From Ciona savignyi (lineage: Eukaryota; Chordata; Ascidiacea; Phlebobranchia; Cionidae), in NCBI GenBank assembly GCA_000149265.1, contig CH003412.1, positions 655,936-719,935 on the forward strand: a stretch of DNA of 64,000 nucleotides, read 5' to 3'. This document shows, in pieces, positions 49,401-62,100 of this stretch (position 1 is its first letter; each line of letters begins with the position of its first letter). The notes beneath the pieces were generated by a model. The model made no database searches. It worked only from the letters and a program-made list of their open reading frames with translations, and was not told the DNA's origin. A program made the translations under genes and the position numbers.

Positions 49401-50977
49401 AATATCTTGCCACCACACTACAGCAACTCAAAATTTCGGTTTTGAGTATCGTTTAATCAATTCAAATAAATTGTTTGGACAAAAAAATAATCTTCAATAT
49501 TAAATACGTTAATAATAGAAATGGCAGGAAAAAAACTACGAAACTGTACATCGCAGTTTAATGGCACATTGTTGTTATGGTGGATAATGAAATTTTATTG
49601 GTGTGTTGTTGTGAAAACGGTATTACACATTTGATGATTTCTTGTGTCGACCCTTACCCGTCCATATGTGGGGTAAATATGTAGATTCGATGTCGACTAT
49701 TCCCAGAATCGTTTTTAAAAAGGCACAGCGACAATCAGGCGCCATTTTTAAATCTAAATAATTAATGACGCCGCCCTATAACTAATGTAAATATACAAAG
49801 AACCTAAAGCAGTAGTTTTCTGTCTCTGTTCATATATCACATCATAAATAAATAACACGTTATTGTTGATACAACCTGACACATGATTTGTAGCTTTAAA
49901 ACTCACTTTAAAATTGCGTTGGTATCACCGTGGACCGTCAAAGATTTGTGGTAATCATATCGGGTTTATACGGATACCATTCCAGTGTGCTTAAATTTAA
50001 ATTATATAAAGGATTTTTAACCTGGGGAATATCTAGGCTTGTGTGCTAATCAAAGTAGAATATTAAAGCAAGCCAAAAAAAAGCATTTCACTAAGAACTA
50101 ATTTGTGGGACCTAATTTCGTATTTTTTTTCAAATAATCAAATCGTTAGACTACCACTATTTTTGTATTACATAGTTACCCAGTGTAAATCACAGCCATA
50201 TAACTTTATTTAAAAAACTGGCCGGAGGTATTTTAACTAATTTACTGTGTATCAAAGTTTAGAGAAACGCAGATCGACAATTCGGTTCGCTAATTCCGCC
50301 GCATGTCTAGCAAAATTAGGCCGCCAAATTTTATGACAGACTCGATAGAAAATCTTAAGCATAGTGACAGGAAGAGATCCTGGCTACTCCGATTAAAAAG
50401 GCCTCTCTTTCTCTCTCTCTTTTTTATTTTATCCTGGTGTGTGTTCGTGCACGTTGAGACGTCATTCACCAGTTCTGTAGAACCAAGCAACCATGCTTAC
50501 GATTTTTTATATTATTTGATTTTTTCGGTTTGCAAAACTTTCTTAACACATATTTTTAGGTGTTTTATCCATATATACTTTAGACAGGGGGAACGAAATT
50601 AAACATAATAAAAAAAAGATCTTGCTAAATCCTTTGAGTAATACCGTAGTTGAAGTCAAATATTTGTTAAAATAAGTTTTATTTATTTCCATTATCCTTA
50701 CTTATCGATATTATAGTTCAAACACAGTTCTTGTTGATTTTATCAAAATCAGAAAGACAACTGTAAACATTATAAATCGACCAGGCCCTAAGCGAACGTG
50801 CAAGTCGATATAACGCTACACTAACTTACGCAAAGCATACAAAATTCATCCACAAGTATTTAGAAACTTACGCTTATTTGATATATGCAGTAAAAAAGTC
50901 ACCATTTTAAAGCACAGGCATAATCGACAAGATTTGCTCTGACAAAAAAATTCAGATACTTGGGTTATTATTTTTTT

Positions 50978-51110
50978 TACCCCGTGAATGGGAAAATGCA
51001 AGGGGCGTTACTATAAGACCAATCTTCGGATTACGTTGCAATTACGGGCATCATTATACAGTCAACCGTCAGGTTACCTCGCTCCTACCCTAGAGTAAGC
51101 GGATTGATTG
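50978..51110 (-). mobile_element. SINE B 3' fragment
   Basis: CCGTGAATGGGAAAATGCAA then CAATTACGGGCATC and CCGTCAGGTTACCTCGC are reversed family B 3' blocks. Confidence 0.45.
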
Positions 51111-52017
51111 TGCGTTATATATGATAGCGACCATACTTAGCGAAAAGTTTCGATGCCCAACCGTTTGGCTAAATAGCGACGCACTGTTCCACCAATCTAA
51201 TTGACTGAACTCGGTGCTGATACAAATAAAAAAGCTTTAAGGGACAAGGGTATGAATTATATGATATCTGGTTTTGTTTAGTCATTGATTAGAAATGGCA
51301 GGCACGTTTAAAACAACAGGGTCCAGGCAACGTGCTTTCAACCAATTATTCTCTTTCAACCAATTATCCTCTTCCTATTTCTCCAATGCAAACTAAAAAA
51401 GGGCTGTAACTCGAAATCGCGCACAGTGGCTGACTGGAAAGACCGAAACCACAATCCTCCGGTTAAAATTTTTTGTAATTATCGACACACGGTATTTTAA
51501 ATCTTTTAAATTTTAAAAGCAGTAAATACAAATTCCAATTCGCCAAGCATAATGCTAAGAGGTTTTTTGTAGTCTAACAAAAAAAACATAAAGCCAATAT
51601 ACACATTTTCATCTTAATAAGGTTTCCAACATTTCCAATTCTGACGAATACAGCATAGTGGCTCTATTTGGTTCTATTTACTTAACCCGAGTTGGACAAA
51701 GATAACGTAATCGAAGCAGGGAGTCTTGATAATGCTAACCTGAACACGTCGCTCTTTGATATTCAACTGATATATGAGAAATATTGATGCTTTTCGAAAT
51801 GGAGTCATTCCAGAAATAATGCAAACTGAATTTTAGTTTGTTTGTTTGTTTATAATTTTTACCAAACAAAACACATCATGACACAGGAACTAAAAAAACG
51901 ACAAATCGAACAGTAGTAAATACACGTCATAAAAAGGAAAAGACGCGGCCTCAAAAGTCAAATAAATTGTAAAAAAATAAACAATATATAAGGTGATGTC
52001 TTTTTTATATATGTTTT

Positions 52018-52130
52018 ACCGAGCAAAGTTTCGAACCCATGATGGGCTATCATCGCTCTTAAGACCATTTTTGAAAATATAATTGGGAAAGGTTTCGCTG
52101 GCGTTAACCCTTCGGCCACATTTCCCCAAT
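52018..52130 (-). mobile_element. SINE A copy
   Basis: CCGAGCAAAGTTTCGAACCC then ATGATGGGC and GCGTTAACCCTTCGGCCACA, a full reversed copy. Confidence 0.65.
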
Positions 52131-52339
52131 CTTTGCAAACTGTGTAAAACCGATATATTATTTACGCCGTATAAAGTTAAGGTAAATAGGTCATATTAGA
52201 TGGGTGATTTGCCATGGTAAGGAAAGGAAGAGGCGTATAATAATGTATACTTAAATTAAACGGGTATTTTGAAGTATAATGCCAATTAATAAACACAACG
52301 TAATATCACCAACAATAATACCATATTGGGTATTCATTA

Positions 52340-52440
52340 TCTCTGTGAATAGGAAAATGCAAGGGGCGTTTTTAACTGGCCATCGTCAAATTATCTCGCC
52401 TCCACCGTCTAGTTACCCCGATCCCTAATCGTTTCGTTTT
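52340..52440 (-). mobile_element. SINE B 3' fragment
   Basis: TGTGAATAGGAAAATGCAAG then CATCGTCAAATTATCTCGCC and CACCGTCTAGTTACC match the piece at 50978 in the same orientation. Confidence 0.45.
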
Positions 52441-52904
52441 TTCTTCTCGTTAGTTGAATCCCACCCTATTTTGTACAAACACCGAAAAACTGTCCAATTA
52501 GTTTTTCTTCGTATTTTTTGTCAGTTTTGCAAAAGGTCGGAAGGATCCTTTCTTGAACTATAAACCAGGAAGTAACGTGTTTGCAAAATAAACTGCACGA
52601 AACCTTTTATACTGTAAGCCTAAAATTTACAAGAAAAATATAAACCTCTTTGCAGTGTTTTTGTCATATGAGTTGGGCAAGCCTAATAAAAGAGAGAAGC
52701 GAAGTTGGAAAACTGTTGCTCAATAAATCTATGAAAACTAATCCTAACCTTTCCCCAAACACTTATATCAGACCCAGAATTAACCCAACTCTAACCCCAT
52801 CCCAACACGAACCCCCTATTTTTCATTTCAGTGTGCGTTTTCCCTCTTTTTTAGTTTCTTTGCACAGCCGGATCTCCATAACCGGCCAAATGGTTTACTA
52901 AACT

Positions 52905-53105
52905 CTAGTGGATGAGAACGTTGTCTATTAGCCGAAAGGTTGATATATCGAAACTGGTCGCTCCCCAGTTCTTGGGAAAGGCACTCGACGCAACGCAATG
53001 CAAGAACTACGATAACCCGCGATGGCCGCGAGGTAATCTGACGATTAACCGTGCAAATATGCTTCCTTGCGTGTCCTATGCACGAGAATAAATCATGAAT
53101 ATCTC
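52905..53105 (+). mobile_element. SINE B copy
   Basis: TCTATTAGCCGAAAGG, ATATCGAAACTGGTCGCTCC, then TTCTTGGGAAAGGCAC, GCGATGGCCGCGAGGTAATC and ATGAATATCTCATTC. Confidence 0.6.
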
Positions 53106-53314
53106 ATTCTATCTCCACTTAGTAGCCAAACAGCAGGGCAAATCGTGACTTGATTTGTAACGTCATCCGACTTGGTGTAGCAAAGATTCGTCGTGGTTCC
53201 GCAACTATTTATAAAGTTCATGCAAGTTGAGGTTTGATGACATATTTGCGAGATATGATCAGTAACACGGCGAGGCTGTGAGCGCGAATCTTTAGCGAAC
53301 TCATTGCGGCAACA
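53106..53314 (-). CDS. Possible Cys-rich coding exon, unrecognised
   Basis: On the minus strand, TAACTTGTTTCAG (acceptor) is followed at 53314 by a frame starting CCRNEFAKDSRSQPRR with seven or more cysteines (ICHQTSTC, SCGTT, LCYTK, ICPAVW). It runs into SINE B sequence near 53105, so the true 3' end must lie earlier, and no strong donor was seen. The piece could belong with the exon at 53508-53674 as an extracellular part. It could also be a chance frame. Confidence 0.2.
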
Positions 53315-53507
53315 CTGAAACAAGTTAAAAAGAGAAACTTAGTACTAAAACGTTTCAAATTAATTCTATTCAACGTTACCTAAAATTTAATAAAAGCTTC
53401 AAAAATTAACTTTAACTGCAACCACAGCCCCAACACACAAATCTTCTTTTTAGTGAGCAGTTTTCCTTCTTTACTACTTCCCTCCTATAGTTTTGTCCTA
53501 TTGGCAA

Positions 53508-53674
53508 AGGGCGCTGTAATTCACGGGCACAGTCGTTTCCACGGACTGTTGATAACCAAGATAAGATCAGAGTGACGCTGATGGCCGAACTGAAAATAAG
53601 CAAAGGGACCAGGCTTATCGGCAGGAACCACCTGTTCTGGGCGTACAGTTTCAACACAAATATTTTCTGCGAAC
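53508..53674 (-). CDS. Possible exon of a multi-pass membrane protein
   Basis: On the minus strand an acceptor (GAAAAAACAG) is followed by two bases and then a frame reading SQKIFVLKLYAQNRW and FLPISLVPLLIFSSA then ISVTLILSWLSTVRGND. This is one clear hydrophobic helix after a basic segment, with coding-like codons (CTG TAC GCC CAG AAC AGG TGG). The pattern W-x-LP-x-S-L before the helix recalls the first segment of FRAG1/DRAM/TMEM150 proteins, but I could not find the expected next exon. There is no ATG in the piece, so it would be internal. The 3' boundary is uncertain because the frame runs into dispersed repeat sequence. Confidence 0.35.
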
Positions 53675-56457
53675 CTGTTTTTTCAAACGTATGTTCTCAT
53701 TCCCTTATATAGTGCCTAGAATGTGGTGAAAACCGCAAATACAACTAATGGAAATATTTATAATGTGCAGAAATGATTCAAACTTTTTGACGACAATAAT
53801 TTTCGAGGATTCAATATCCAACTTGTGTGGTGTATTTGTTCAAGGAATCGGTTGTTTAGAAAACCTGACAAATCCCGGATGGATTATTTTCAATCAAGAT
53901 AACCAAGTTTGCATTCCTTGCTTCGCCTCGACCAAGTATTCGAGTTTGTCAAACTGTTTTCTTCACGGCGATTTCTGTTGCAACGTGATATACCCACCAA
54001 CGAGATAGGAAGCGCCGATATTCACTGGTCGCATCCTTTCACGGCACATCGGGACAATTATAAACAAGTCGCCCGCTTTTAGCTTCACTGGGCTGGAAGG
54101 AATGATTGAAAGACGCCGTGGTTAATACAAAGGCTTCAGCCTTAATAAGTCGTCGGCGCTCGGAACAAATCCATCACCCTGCTCGCGCACGCACACACAC
54201 GTGAGCTTGATGTTAAGACTGCTGCCCGCACACACGCGACAGGTCTTTAAGAGATAGCCGGGCAAGTAGCTATTCGGACTGCTAGCTGCGTTGAATGACG
54301 AATTACAAATACAACGGAATTGCTAGCTTCTAAACGCACTTACCACCTATGAATGGTATAAAGCAGCAAAGATGCATCGCTTCTGCCAGTGACATTTTAC
54401 ATTAGAACACGGATTACCAATTTACCCCAAAACACAATGGAACAATTGTATAAAACCGCCAACATTCCAGGATTGATTATTTTTATCGTCCCCGACAGGA
54501 AAAATACATCGACGACAGAATGTATCAGCGTTGCAATAAGAACCGATGAAAAACAAGCTTTTTCGCTTTATTTCGTTTTTCGTAGATTAATATTACGTTC
54601 ACAAGTGACATGGCTTTAATAATTATACACCGATATTTCACTGTGAAAATTATTCTCTTGTACAGATGGTCTAAAACGCCAGACAAGCAGATAATAATAG
54701 GATTTAAGCAAGCGTCGTGCCAAAATGCGATCATTCAAGCAACTGATAAAATGGACGCGCAGCACAGAACGATTTTATTCAACTTAAGTTACAGTCTCCA
54801 CTTCAGTGAACAGACCTCTTAATTAAATTTAACAATTATGTGAATAAAATACGATAAAATGACGGGATTTTTCATAAAATCGTAATCTGTGCTGGGTTGG
54901 CTAATGCATTTTTTTTTCGAGAGAAGTTTATTGCGATTCAGTTCTATTTTCCTTGCTGGGGAAGCATCTTAGTTGGTCGTAATTGCATGAGTCAGAATCG
55001 CAGCCCGGACTTACCATTTTACGTCCCGGTTAAAACAAGGATAATTAAATTCTCCCTTGCCTGCTTCGAGTGCGAATTAAATTATTATTTTGCCCGCTTT
55101 CCCCCGGGAGTTACTTGATCAATACAAACCAACAGTGCAATGTGCGGCAAACAAGTAAGGTCTACGGTAGCGGCAATTCGGGGAAAACTAAAATGAAGCA
55201 AAGAGAAAAGTAGGAAAACTGCTCACTAAAATGAAAATTATAATTATAAGGTTAGTGTGAAAGCTGGTGTTATTTTTATTACTGGAGTTGATAGTAGTGG
55301 CTTATGATATACATTTTCGCTAGTTTTCGCCTTGTGCCAAAATTGACGCAAAATAAAATCAGCTGAATCAAAATAGTGTTTGGGGCACGATAAGAATTAG
55401 TTTCCATAGTTTTTAGTGAGAAGTTTTCCTCTTCTTTTAGTGTTGTCCGTAAATTTTTTTCTCGATTTGGAAGCTAGCTAAATTTCTGAGATTGATTTCC
55501 GCGTAATATCCTTATCAGATGTGACGTCCGCTGTTCGTCAGCAGTGCTCTGCCATATGATATGAAATCCCCGGATACCAGCCACGGTCATCTACTTTAAT
55601 CCACCGAACACGGGCGTGTGCAAAATAAACAACTCACTCAGCATGTCTTATATTGGACATGGCGCTAGCGAAAATACTTACAGTGGAGATTTCCTCGCAT
55701 TTGGAAAATATTTCTTTAATATTCATGTCATTAACAAAAGCGCCTAAGGTGAAAAGAGATTTTCTTACATTCAACAAATACTTCTACAAATGAAGATTTC
55801 CTAACATACCGAGACAACTTTGGAAGTGACGTCAGCTCGTATCGGCAGTAACTTGAGGTCGGTTTGAAGTTGTTTATTATTGGGCTTACCGAACTTTTGA
55901 GCTAAGTATGTTTGCTGGTAACCAAACATAAGAGCTACAGGCATAGATCAGCTAATAAACAAAAATCCCGACTCGAGAGCTTAGCTTTGGCCGCCTTGTC
56001 CGCTATTTTTAATAATTAGATTCTTTTATAATTATTTTAAGTACTATTCGTGTTTTAAGTACTATTCGTTTTGCCGTATTTTCCTATTCCCATGCCGCGA
56101 TTTGTTTCATTTGCAGTAAGTTTATTACTAGGGCAAAAATAAATAAACTAAACAAACAGCAAACGAAGCGGATAATGGGTTGATTAAAATGACGATAAAA
56201 GCAAGGCAAATGATTGGTTGATTAAAGGATTTCCTTTTCTAGTCAATGAGCCCTAAACAACAACGTAGAAGCTGAATTCGTTTTTATTCCTCGTTTTTTT
56301 GCAAACCTGCATTGATCCAGACATTCGTGAGTTTACGTGAAATGCAAAAAATCTATGTCGAAACGGGAAAAAAGATTTTTTTATTGCATTTTCATCAACG
56401 ATTTATTTTTATTTGATCCCTATAGATGTAAACGACTCGGCGTTATAATCGTGTTTT

Positions 56458-56560
56458 TTATTGGGCCAAGTTTGAAACCATAAGGATCGGTATTGGGACT
56501 GTTTTTGTATAGGTGTCGGTTATATATCGGTCGCGTTAACCATTCGGTCACGAATGACAA
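56458..56560 (-). mobile_element. SINE A copy
   Basis: GGGCCAAGTTTGAAACCATA then CGGTCGCGTTAACCATTC and GGTCACGAATGAC, a full reversed copy. Confidence 0.65.
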
Positions 56561-58634
56561 TAATCGTGGTTTATACTGTGGTTTACCGTTTTTTCCTGCT
56601 TAATTTTTTTAAATGACTGTGTTATTCTTCTTTTATACAATAAAGAAGCAAAAAATAAGGTAAATAACTAACTAATCACAGCCTTTACTGAGATGGTCGG
56701 CGACAACAGTTAACAACTCCAGCATTTCACGAGCGGGTTGACCTTAAGCCGAATTTGATTGCAGTTTTGCGGTAGGCTGAGATGGTCACACCAAAAGCGA
56801 AATTAATTAAATTGAAACTTTTAATGGTCATGTGTTGTAATAGTAACCGTTTCATCCTCGTGCTTGTTGGAGAATTTTGAAGATTCTAGCCAAAGAAATT
56901 CTTTTGTATAGAAATAGAGCGTGATGTTTAGTGTGTCGGTGAAACTAATACAGTGTTATACACAGAAGCTTAGTTAGCTTTTTAAAACGGGTGCAAATAT
57001 TGGAATAAATGAGTTAATATACTGCATTAATCTGCATAAATATAAAGAAATGGTTTGGGAATCTATGAGTTTTCCTCATGGCCACCACAGTACTTATAGA
57101 GGGTGTAAAATAGATTTAATATTAAATTCTAAAAAACCTCAGACAAACGGACAAATATCAGTCTAAAACAAAAATTACTTTGATTTTTTATAAAATTGTC
57201 AGATCAGAGTTTATATTTAATAGACATAAATAAAAATCACGCTTAGAAAGTAGTACGCGGTTAACTACGGTTAAAACTGTTATAAGATAGAAGCGTGTGG
57301 ATGAATGACAGCGTTAACTACCATTCTAATGGTTTAGCACGTTGTTAAAATACGTGACGGTAATGCGAGGTTGTTTGCGTTTAAGTCATTAATGGAAGTT
57401 GCTCGATCGACCGCGACAGTTTTAAAACAAAATGGCCGATTGGTGTAAACCAAAAGGCGACCGAAAAAAACAAAAGTCGATCGAAATGTTGCATTGTAAT
57501 GCGATATGATGACATAGCAGAACTGTACGCTTCATATGTTTAACCCAGTGTAGAACTACAGGGGATTTTATTTGGTACATGCTGAAACAATAGTGGGCAG
57601 TTGTGTTTTTAATATAATAACTAGAAACCTTACATTTTACATATATATATATGTTGTTCTTAGATGTTGGGCTGGCTTCGTTTAAAAGGAGGTACAAGCG
57701 GGCAACGTAGTTTAAACTATGGTACTTTAATCGGGATTAATTGGGAATGAAACGTGAAAAATAAATGAATTAACGAAGTTGGTAAAATTCAATGAACGAA
57801 ACCAATCGTGGCAGGACATTGAAGAAGACAGCGCGGCCGCCATTTTAATTTTTGGACCAGTCGCCATTTTTCTGTTTCTTGTCTGTTTAATACAAAAATT
57901 TTAAATTGCACTTTTAACTTTTATCACTTTTAGCGTCCGGAGTACGTAATGCATGGAGTTATACGCAGCACATTGCGTTACAAATTTATTAATCGATTTA
58001 TTCAAACGGATATTAAATTCAGCAAAACGGAATAGCGGAGATACGTAATGCAGTTGTTCAGGCCATTTTGGCAACTTTTCGATAAAGGAAACACTTGTGC
58101 TGGAAATAAAAGAAATTCAGTCCAGCTTGAACCGGGTTATTACGGATTCGCATCGACAGTGGTTCTCCCATTTCTCCTGGGAGCACGCACTCCTACTCCC
58201 TCCGCTCCCCGCTGTCTCTTTATTATCGCGCGAAACGGGTAGGAAATCAAACAACTTCCGAACTCGAGCGAGATTTGGCGCGAGTTCTTGGCACGGGGTG
58301 AAACAGGCAGAGCCGCCGAGCGCTCTGTGTGCGCTTTCCATTAAAACCGCTTCTAGATTTGGTCGATGCCTCGCCATTACGACAATTATGCTATAGCGTT
58401 ACTAGGCACCGACTGGCTTCGTTATAAAACACCACAAGACGCTGCCAACACGTCACCGAGGCTTTTTAGTCATCGGCTCTACCGATAAGTACGACCGAAC
58501 CGCGAAAATTCACAATTATCAGCGGAGAGACACTAAAGGTCGCCAACCGGACTAAATCATGTACGACTGAAGGTCTTTTTATATAGAAATAATTATGTGG
58601 CTACACAACAGTTCCAAAAGTTTAAACTTTTTCC

Positions 58635-58755
58635 ATTTATTTACTGGGCTTTCGTACCCATGATAGTCACCAAGACCTTTTTCTGTATATAAATTGGTAT
58701 ATGTATCAGTCGCGTTAATTATTTGGCCACACAACTGTACAAAAACGTTAATGTT
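58635..58755 (-). mobile_element. SINE A copy, left arm of an inverted pair
   Basis: GGGCTTTCGTACCCATGATA then ATCAGTCGCGTTAATTATTT and GGCCACACAACTGTAC, a full reversed copy about 50 bp from the forward copy at 58808. Confidence 0.65.
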
Positions 58756-58807
58756 GAAAAAACCAACAGGGCTAAACAAAGGCGGAAATCCAAACATGCA
58801 GCTCATG

Positions 58808-58925
58808 GTCGATTGGCCGAATGGTTAATTCACGCGACGCGACCGATTCATGTATCAATTTCTATATAAAAACGTTATTTGAAACTAGCCCATCGTGGGT
58901 TAGAAGCTTAGCCCGATAACACAAT
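58808..58925 (+). mobile_element. SINE A copy, right arm of an inverted pair
   Basis: GTCGATTGGCCGAATGGTTA, CGACCGATTCATGTATC, then GAAACTAGCCCATCGTGGGT and TTAGCCCGATAAC. Head-to-head with 58635-58755. Confidence 0.65.
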
Positions 58926-59044
58926 AACGAGCCATTTAACACGCATTTATTGGTATCGCGTATATGTATTGGAACGGGAATGTAAGTCATAAATCGCAAT
59001 CACAACCAAAATCAGCGAATGTTACCTTGACACACTTAATTGCA

Positions 59045-59050
59045 TTTATT
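59045..59050 (-). terminator. Poly(A) signal AATAAA of PREP
   Basis: TTTATT on the plus strand is AATAAA on the minus strand, 127 bp beyond the PREP stop codon. Confidence 0.6.
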
Positions 59051-59176
59051 GCATTTGGAGTGCTCTACGCATCACGCACACAAACACGTGCAAACTTCTG
59101 ATATTTAAAAAATTCCACTTGAACAAATGCGTTACACACATACAATTCGGTGATTCGTTGAGTTTCTAGAACTTTC

Positions 59177-62100
59177 CTATTCGATCCATGTGGCTCCTAC
59201 GCTCCGAGCAATAAAGCCATACATATCAGAAGCCTCTTCGATCTGTGTGCAAATGGTTGACGTTTACACGACACTCAAGATGCCTAAAATAACCAGGCGA
59301 AATACATTTAAATATGAAATGTGGCTTCATATGCTGTGCGATGATTAATTACATCGCGAGTAAGTTCGTGCTTGGTAGATAACTTATGTTTGTGTTATCA
59401 ACTTTTTTAACATCGTTATTTTTTGGTTTCATGTAGCAGACACTAAAAATGCCTATATAATAATAGGCAAAATGTATTTGTCAATAAAATACTGAGTGGT
59501 TTGGGTTATTGTTTTGTTTGCCATATTCGTTACGTAACTAAGTGCTTAGTGCCATATATCAGGTTGAGAGATTCCAAGTTTCGAACCTGCAACCATTCGG
59601 CTGAAACGCAACGGTTTAAGTAACCAAGCTATTACGACAAACTCTGCAGTATCCCGAAATTAATTCTCATTTTTGAATCTTTGAATAAGACACTAAAGAT
59701 GCCAAGATAAGCAGGGAAAATATATTTGTAATAAAAATACTGAGTAATTCGCAGGTTTATGGTTTTATTTGCTATATTCTATCTATACACAACGAAATCT
59801 TTCTACAGAGTGGGTTGTAGGATCGTGTGTTTACAGTGCAGCATACATGTCACTCATGAAAAATTCAATTACTCCAACGTACTTAACCATGCAATATATT
59901 TCCGACAATATAATAGTTTCCACAAGTGCCCAACATTTTAAAATTGGTTAAAACAATTTATTTTAATTTTTTCCATTCTTCTGGGCATTAACACAAGAAT
60001 CCAAAGAGAAAAAAAAAAACTTTAAAAAAAGAACTTATATCAAAAAAACGTCTTAATCATACACAACACACTGCAATAGCTCCGGTAAACCGACGGTGGG
60101 CGCAAAGTAATCTGACGATTAGTTGTGTGGTAACGTCCATTGTTTTTTTCATTCATTGGTATAAAACATGAATGTATCATCCCTTTATTACAAACCATAT
60201 TTCAACTCACAATTTTTGACGTCGGCTTTCCACGACCATGACCCGACTTGGTGTCCACTCTTATTAGCAGTGGGTTTGTCTGGTTAGGGGATCTCCCCAC
60301 CAGATCCTGCACAGTGGCGATGTATTTGAGGGAGTGATGGGGAACCACCCTATCGTCATGGTCCCCGGTGAGGAGCAGCAAAGAGGGGTAATTGGTCCCC
60401 GGGGCAACGTTATGAAGAGGGGAATACCTGGATTGAGAAAAGTTATGGTAAATATTGATCGCAAAGTCCACAGGCGCCACGTATAATCGTTTGATTAAGT
60501 GCATCGGCAGGTGACCATTGGGTCCGAGATTCAATCCTCACTTCAGCCACTAAATTGTATTTTTTACCAGACTAAGTTTCGAAACAGCAATGTAGCGTTG
60601 ACCCACGCGATCAAAATATCATAAGTGCGACAAAAATCAATACAGGCGTTGCCTCGAGGTGTGTTCTTACACATGCAATCATCTGATCACCTCGCGGCCA
60701 CCGTCGGGTTGCGTGTGATTAACAAGTTGTTCAGTTTTAGTCGAACCTACCACTAAGGTAAAGCTTTTCCGTTTTTTTAATATATTCATGTTTAAACGCA
60801 AAAGTTAAATCTGTCTAGCGACCAGATTCGACCCATATCTACCTTTCAGCTGAAAGGTCAGTGCGTTGGCTCGTCGGCACTGATTGGCAATCCATTCGGC
60901 TGGACTGGATTGGTGTTAATAAAAGTGAAAAGTTCAACTCTACAAACGATCCCACACACCGTCGAGAACATAGTTTCAGTTTTTATTCAATTCGTTAAAC
61001 CAATGGGTCCAAGTAGCGTCCGCTCATTGTCTTATAAAACGACAGAACCGACTAGCTTGCGACTGGTTTCGATTTTACAACCTTTCGTTTGGTGCTCGCG
61101 ATACGAATGAGCTAAACAGCCAACGGGTAGCCAGGCCATGTACGAGGATCTACAGCAGGGGTGGCCAACCAGTCCGAGACTAAGAGCCAAATTTCTTAAT
61201 GTATAACCACAAAGAGCCATATTATACACATAATGACATAAATAAACAAGTCTTTTATTGTTATGAATGTTACTTAGTGGGAGCACACCTGTAGCACACA
61301 GCCTCCTGCCCTGCCTAGTGTCAAACACAAAGAACAATACCGAAAGCGGGAAACCCCCTAACAGCAAACTACATCAAGAAATAGATTAAAAAATATAAAG
61401 CGGATTGCATTTCTTACATAGCCTACTTGGTACATTTTCGGGACCTTTATGTGGAAGAAATAGGGCTTGCGGAAAAGAGCCGCATGGAACTGAGCAAAGA
61501 GCCGCATGCGGCTCGCGATCCGCGGGTTGGCCAGCCCTGATCTACAGTCTTAAAAATACGGTAGCAGTGCGACGCGGAAAAACGGGACACTTGCCCATCC
61601 CCATCACCTTCAAATTAAAATAAGTAAAACATTGTTATTAAATAGCGTGATTCAAAAAACGCATTAAAAAGCTCAAATTAGCCGCGTAAGAGCTAAGTGT
61701 GCGGTAGAAACAATATTGTTAATGAAAACGTTCGTTAGTTAGCACCCCCGAAAACTAGTGATGTTATTAGGCAACCACTAACTTGTGCAAGCAGCGGAAG
61801 TCATCGACGTCCCCGGAACATCCGTAATCCGTCACCCACGCATGGCCGATGGTGTATTGGTGGAATTTCAGCATGTCCATGACTCTGTGGGAAAAATTTC
61901 AACTTTTAGGGCAAAATTACAGGGTAACATAAAAATTATAAACAACAAAGCCTATACAATTGAATAAATGTGCATTTTGCAGGATATATTCTTATGATCA
62001 ACTTCCTATACTCGCTGTCAATGTACTTAGGAATATACAATTAACAGGATAGCTGAATTTTAATTAAAAACAACATAGTAGGTCATTGAATACACGTATA

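Larger units (their letters stand above)
48861..53099. other. Repeat-rich intergenic DNA
   Basis: This stretch holds SINE pieces listed separately plus a third dispersed motif near 48350 and 52740, reading like CTAATCTTAACCCC or AACCTTTCCCCAAAC and followed by the word GAAAACTG..TCAC. Related copies occur near 53440, 55210 and 63430. A frame at 50303-50602 starts MSSKIRPPNFMTDS and includes one hydrophobic segment, but has no supporting splice sites. Confidence 0.4.
53675..59044. other. Intergenic DNA, mostly unexplained
   Basis: No exon is supported. 54000-54260 and 58130-58520 are richer in GC than the surroundings and could be promoter or enhancer sequence. Frames in them (for example 58117-58377 on the minus strand) lack splice or motif support. 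SINE A copies lie at 56458, 58635 and 58808. Confidence 0.4.

Noticed and set aside
50303..50602. 99-codon frame beginning MSSKIRPPNF with one hydrophobic segment
   Set aside because: The hydrophobic part comes from a pyrimidine-rich CTTTCTCTCTCTC run. There is no splice framing or recognised motif.
53748..54008. 86-codon Cys-containing plus-strand frame
   Set aside because: The codons are AT-rich and resemble the flanks, there are no splice sites, and no family is recognised.
58117..58377. 86-codon minus-strand frame starting MARHRPNLEAVL
   Set aside because: It lies in GC-rich, promoter-like DNA with overlapping frames on the plus strand and no recognised motif.
61032..61367. 111-codon minus-strand frame in the hAT element
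   Set aside because: It crosses the element boundary and its target duplication, and shows no transposase motif.
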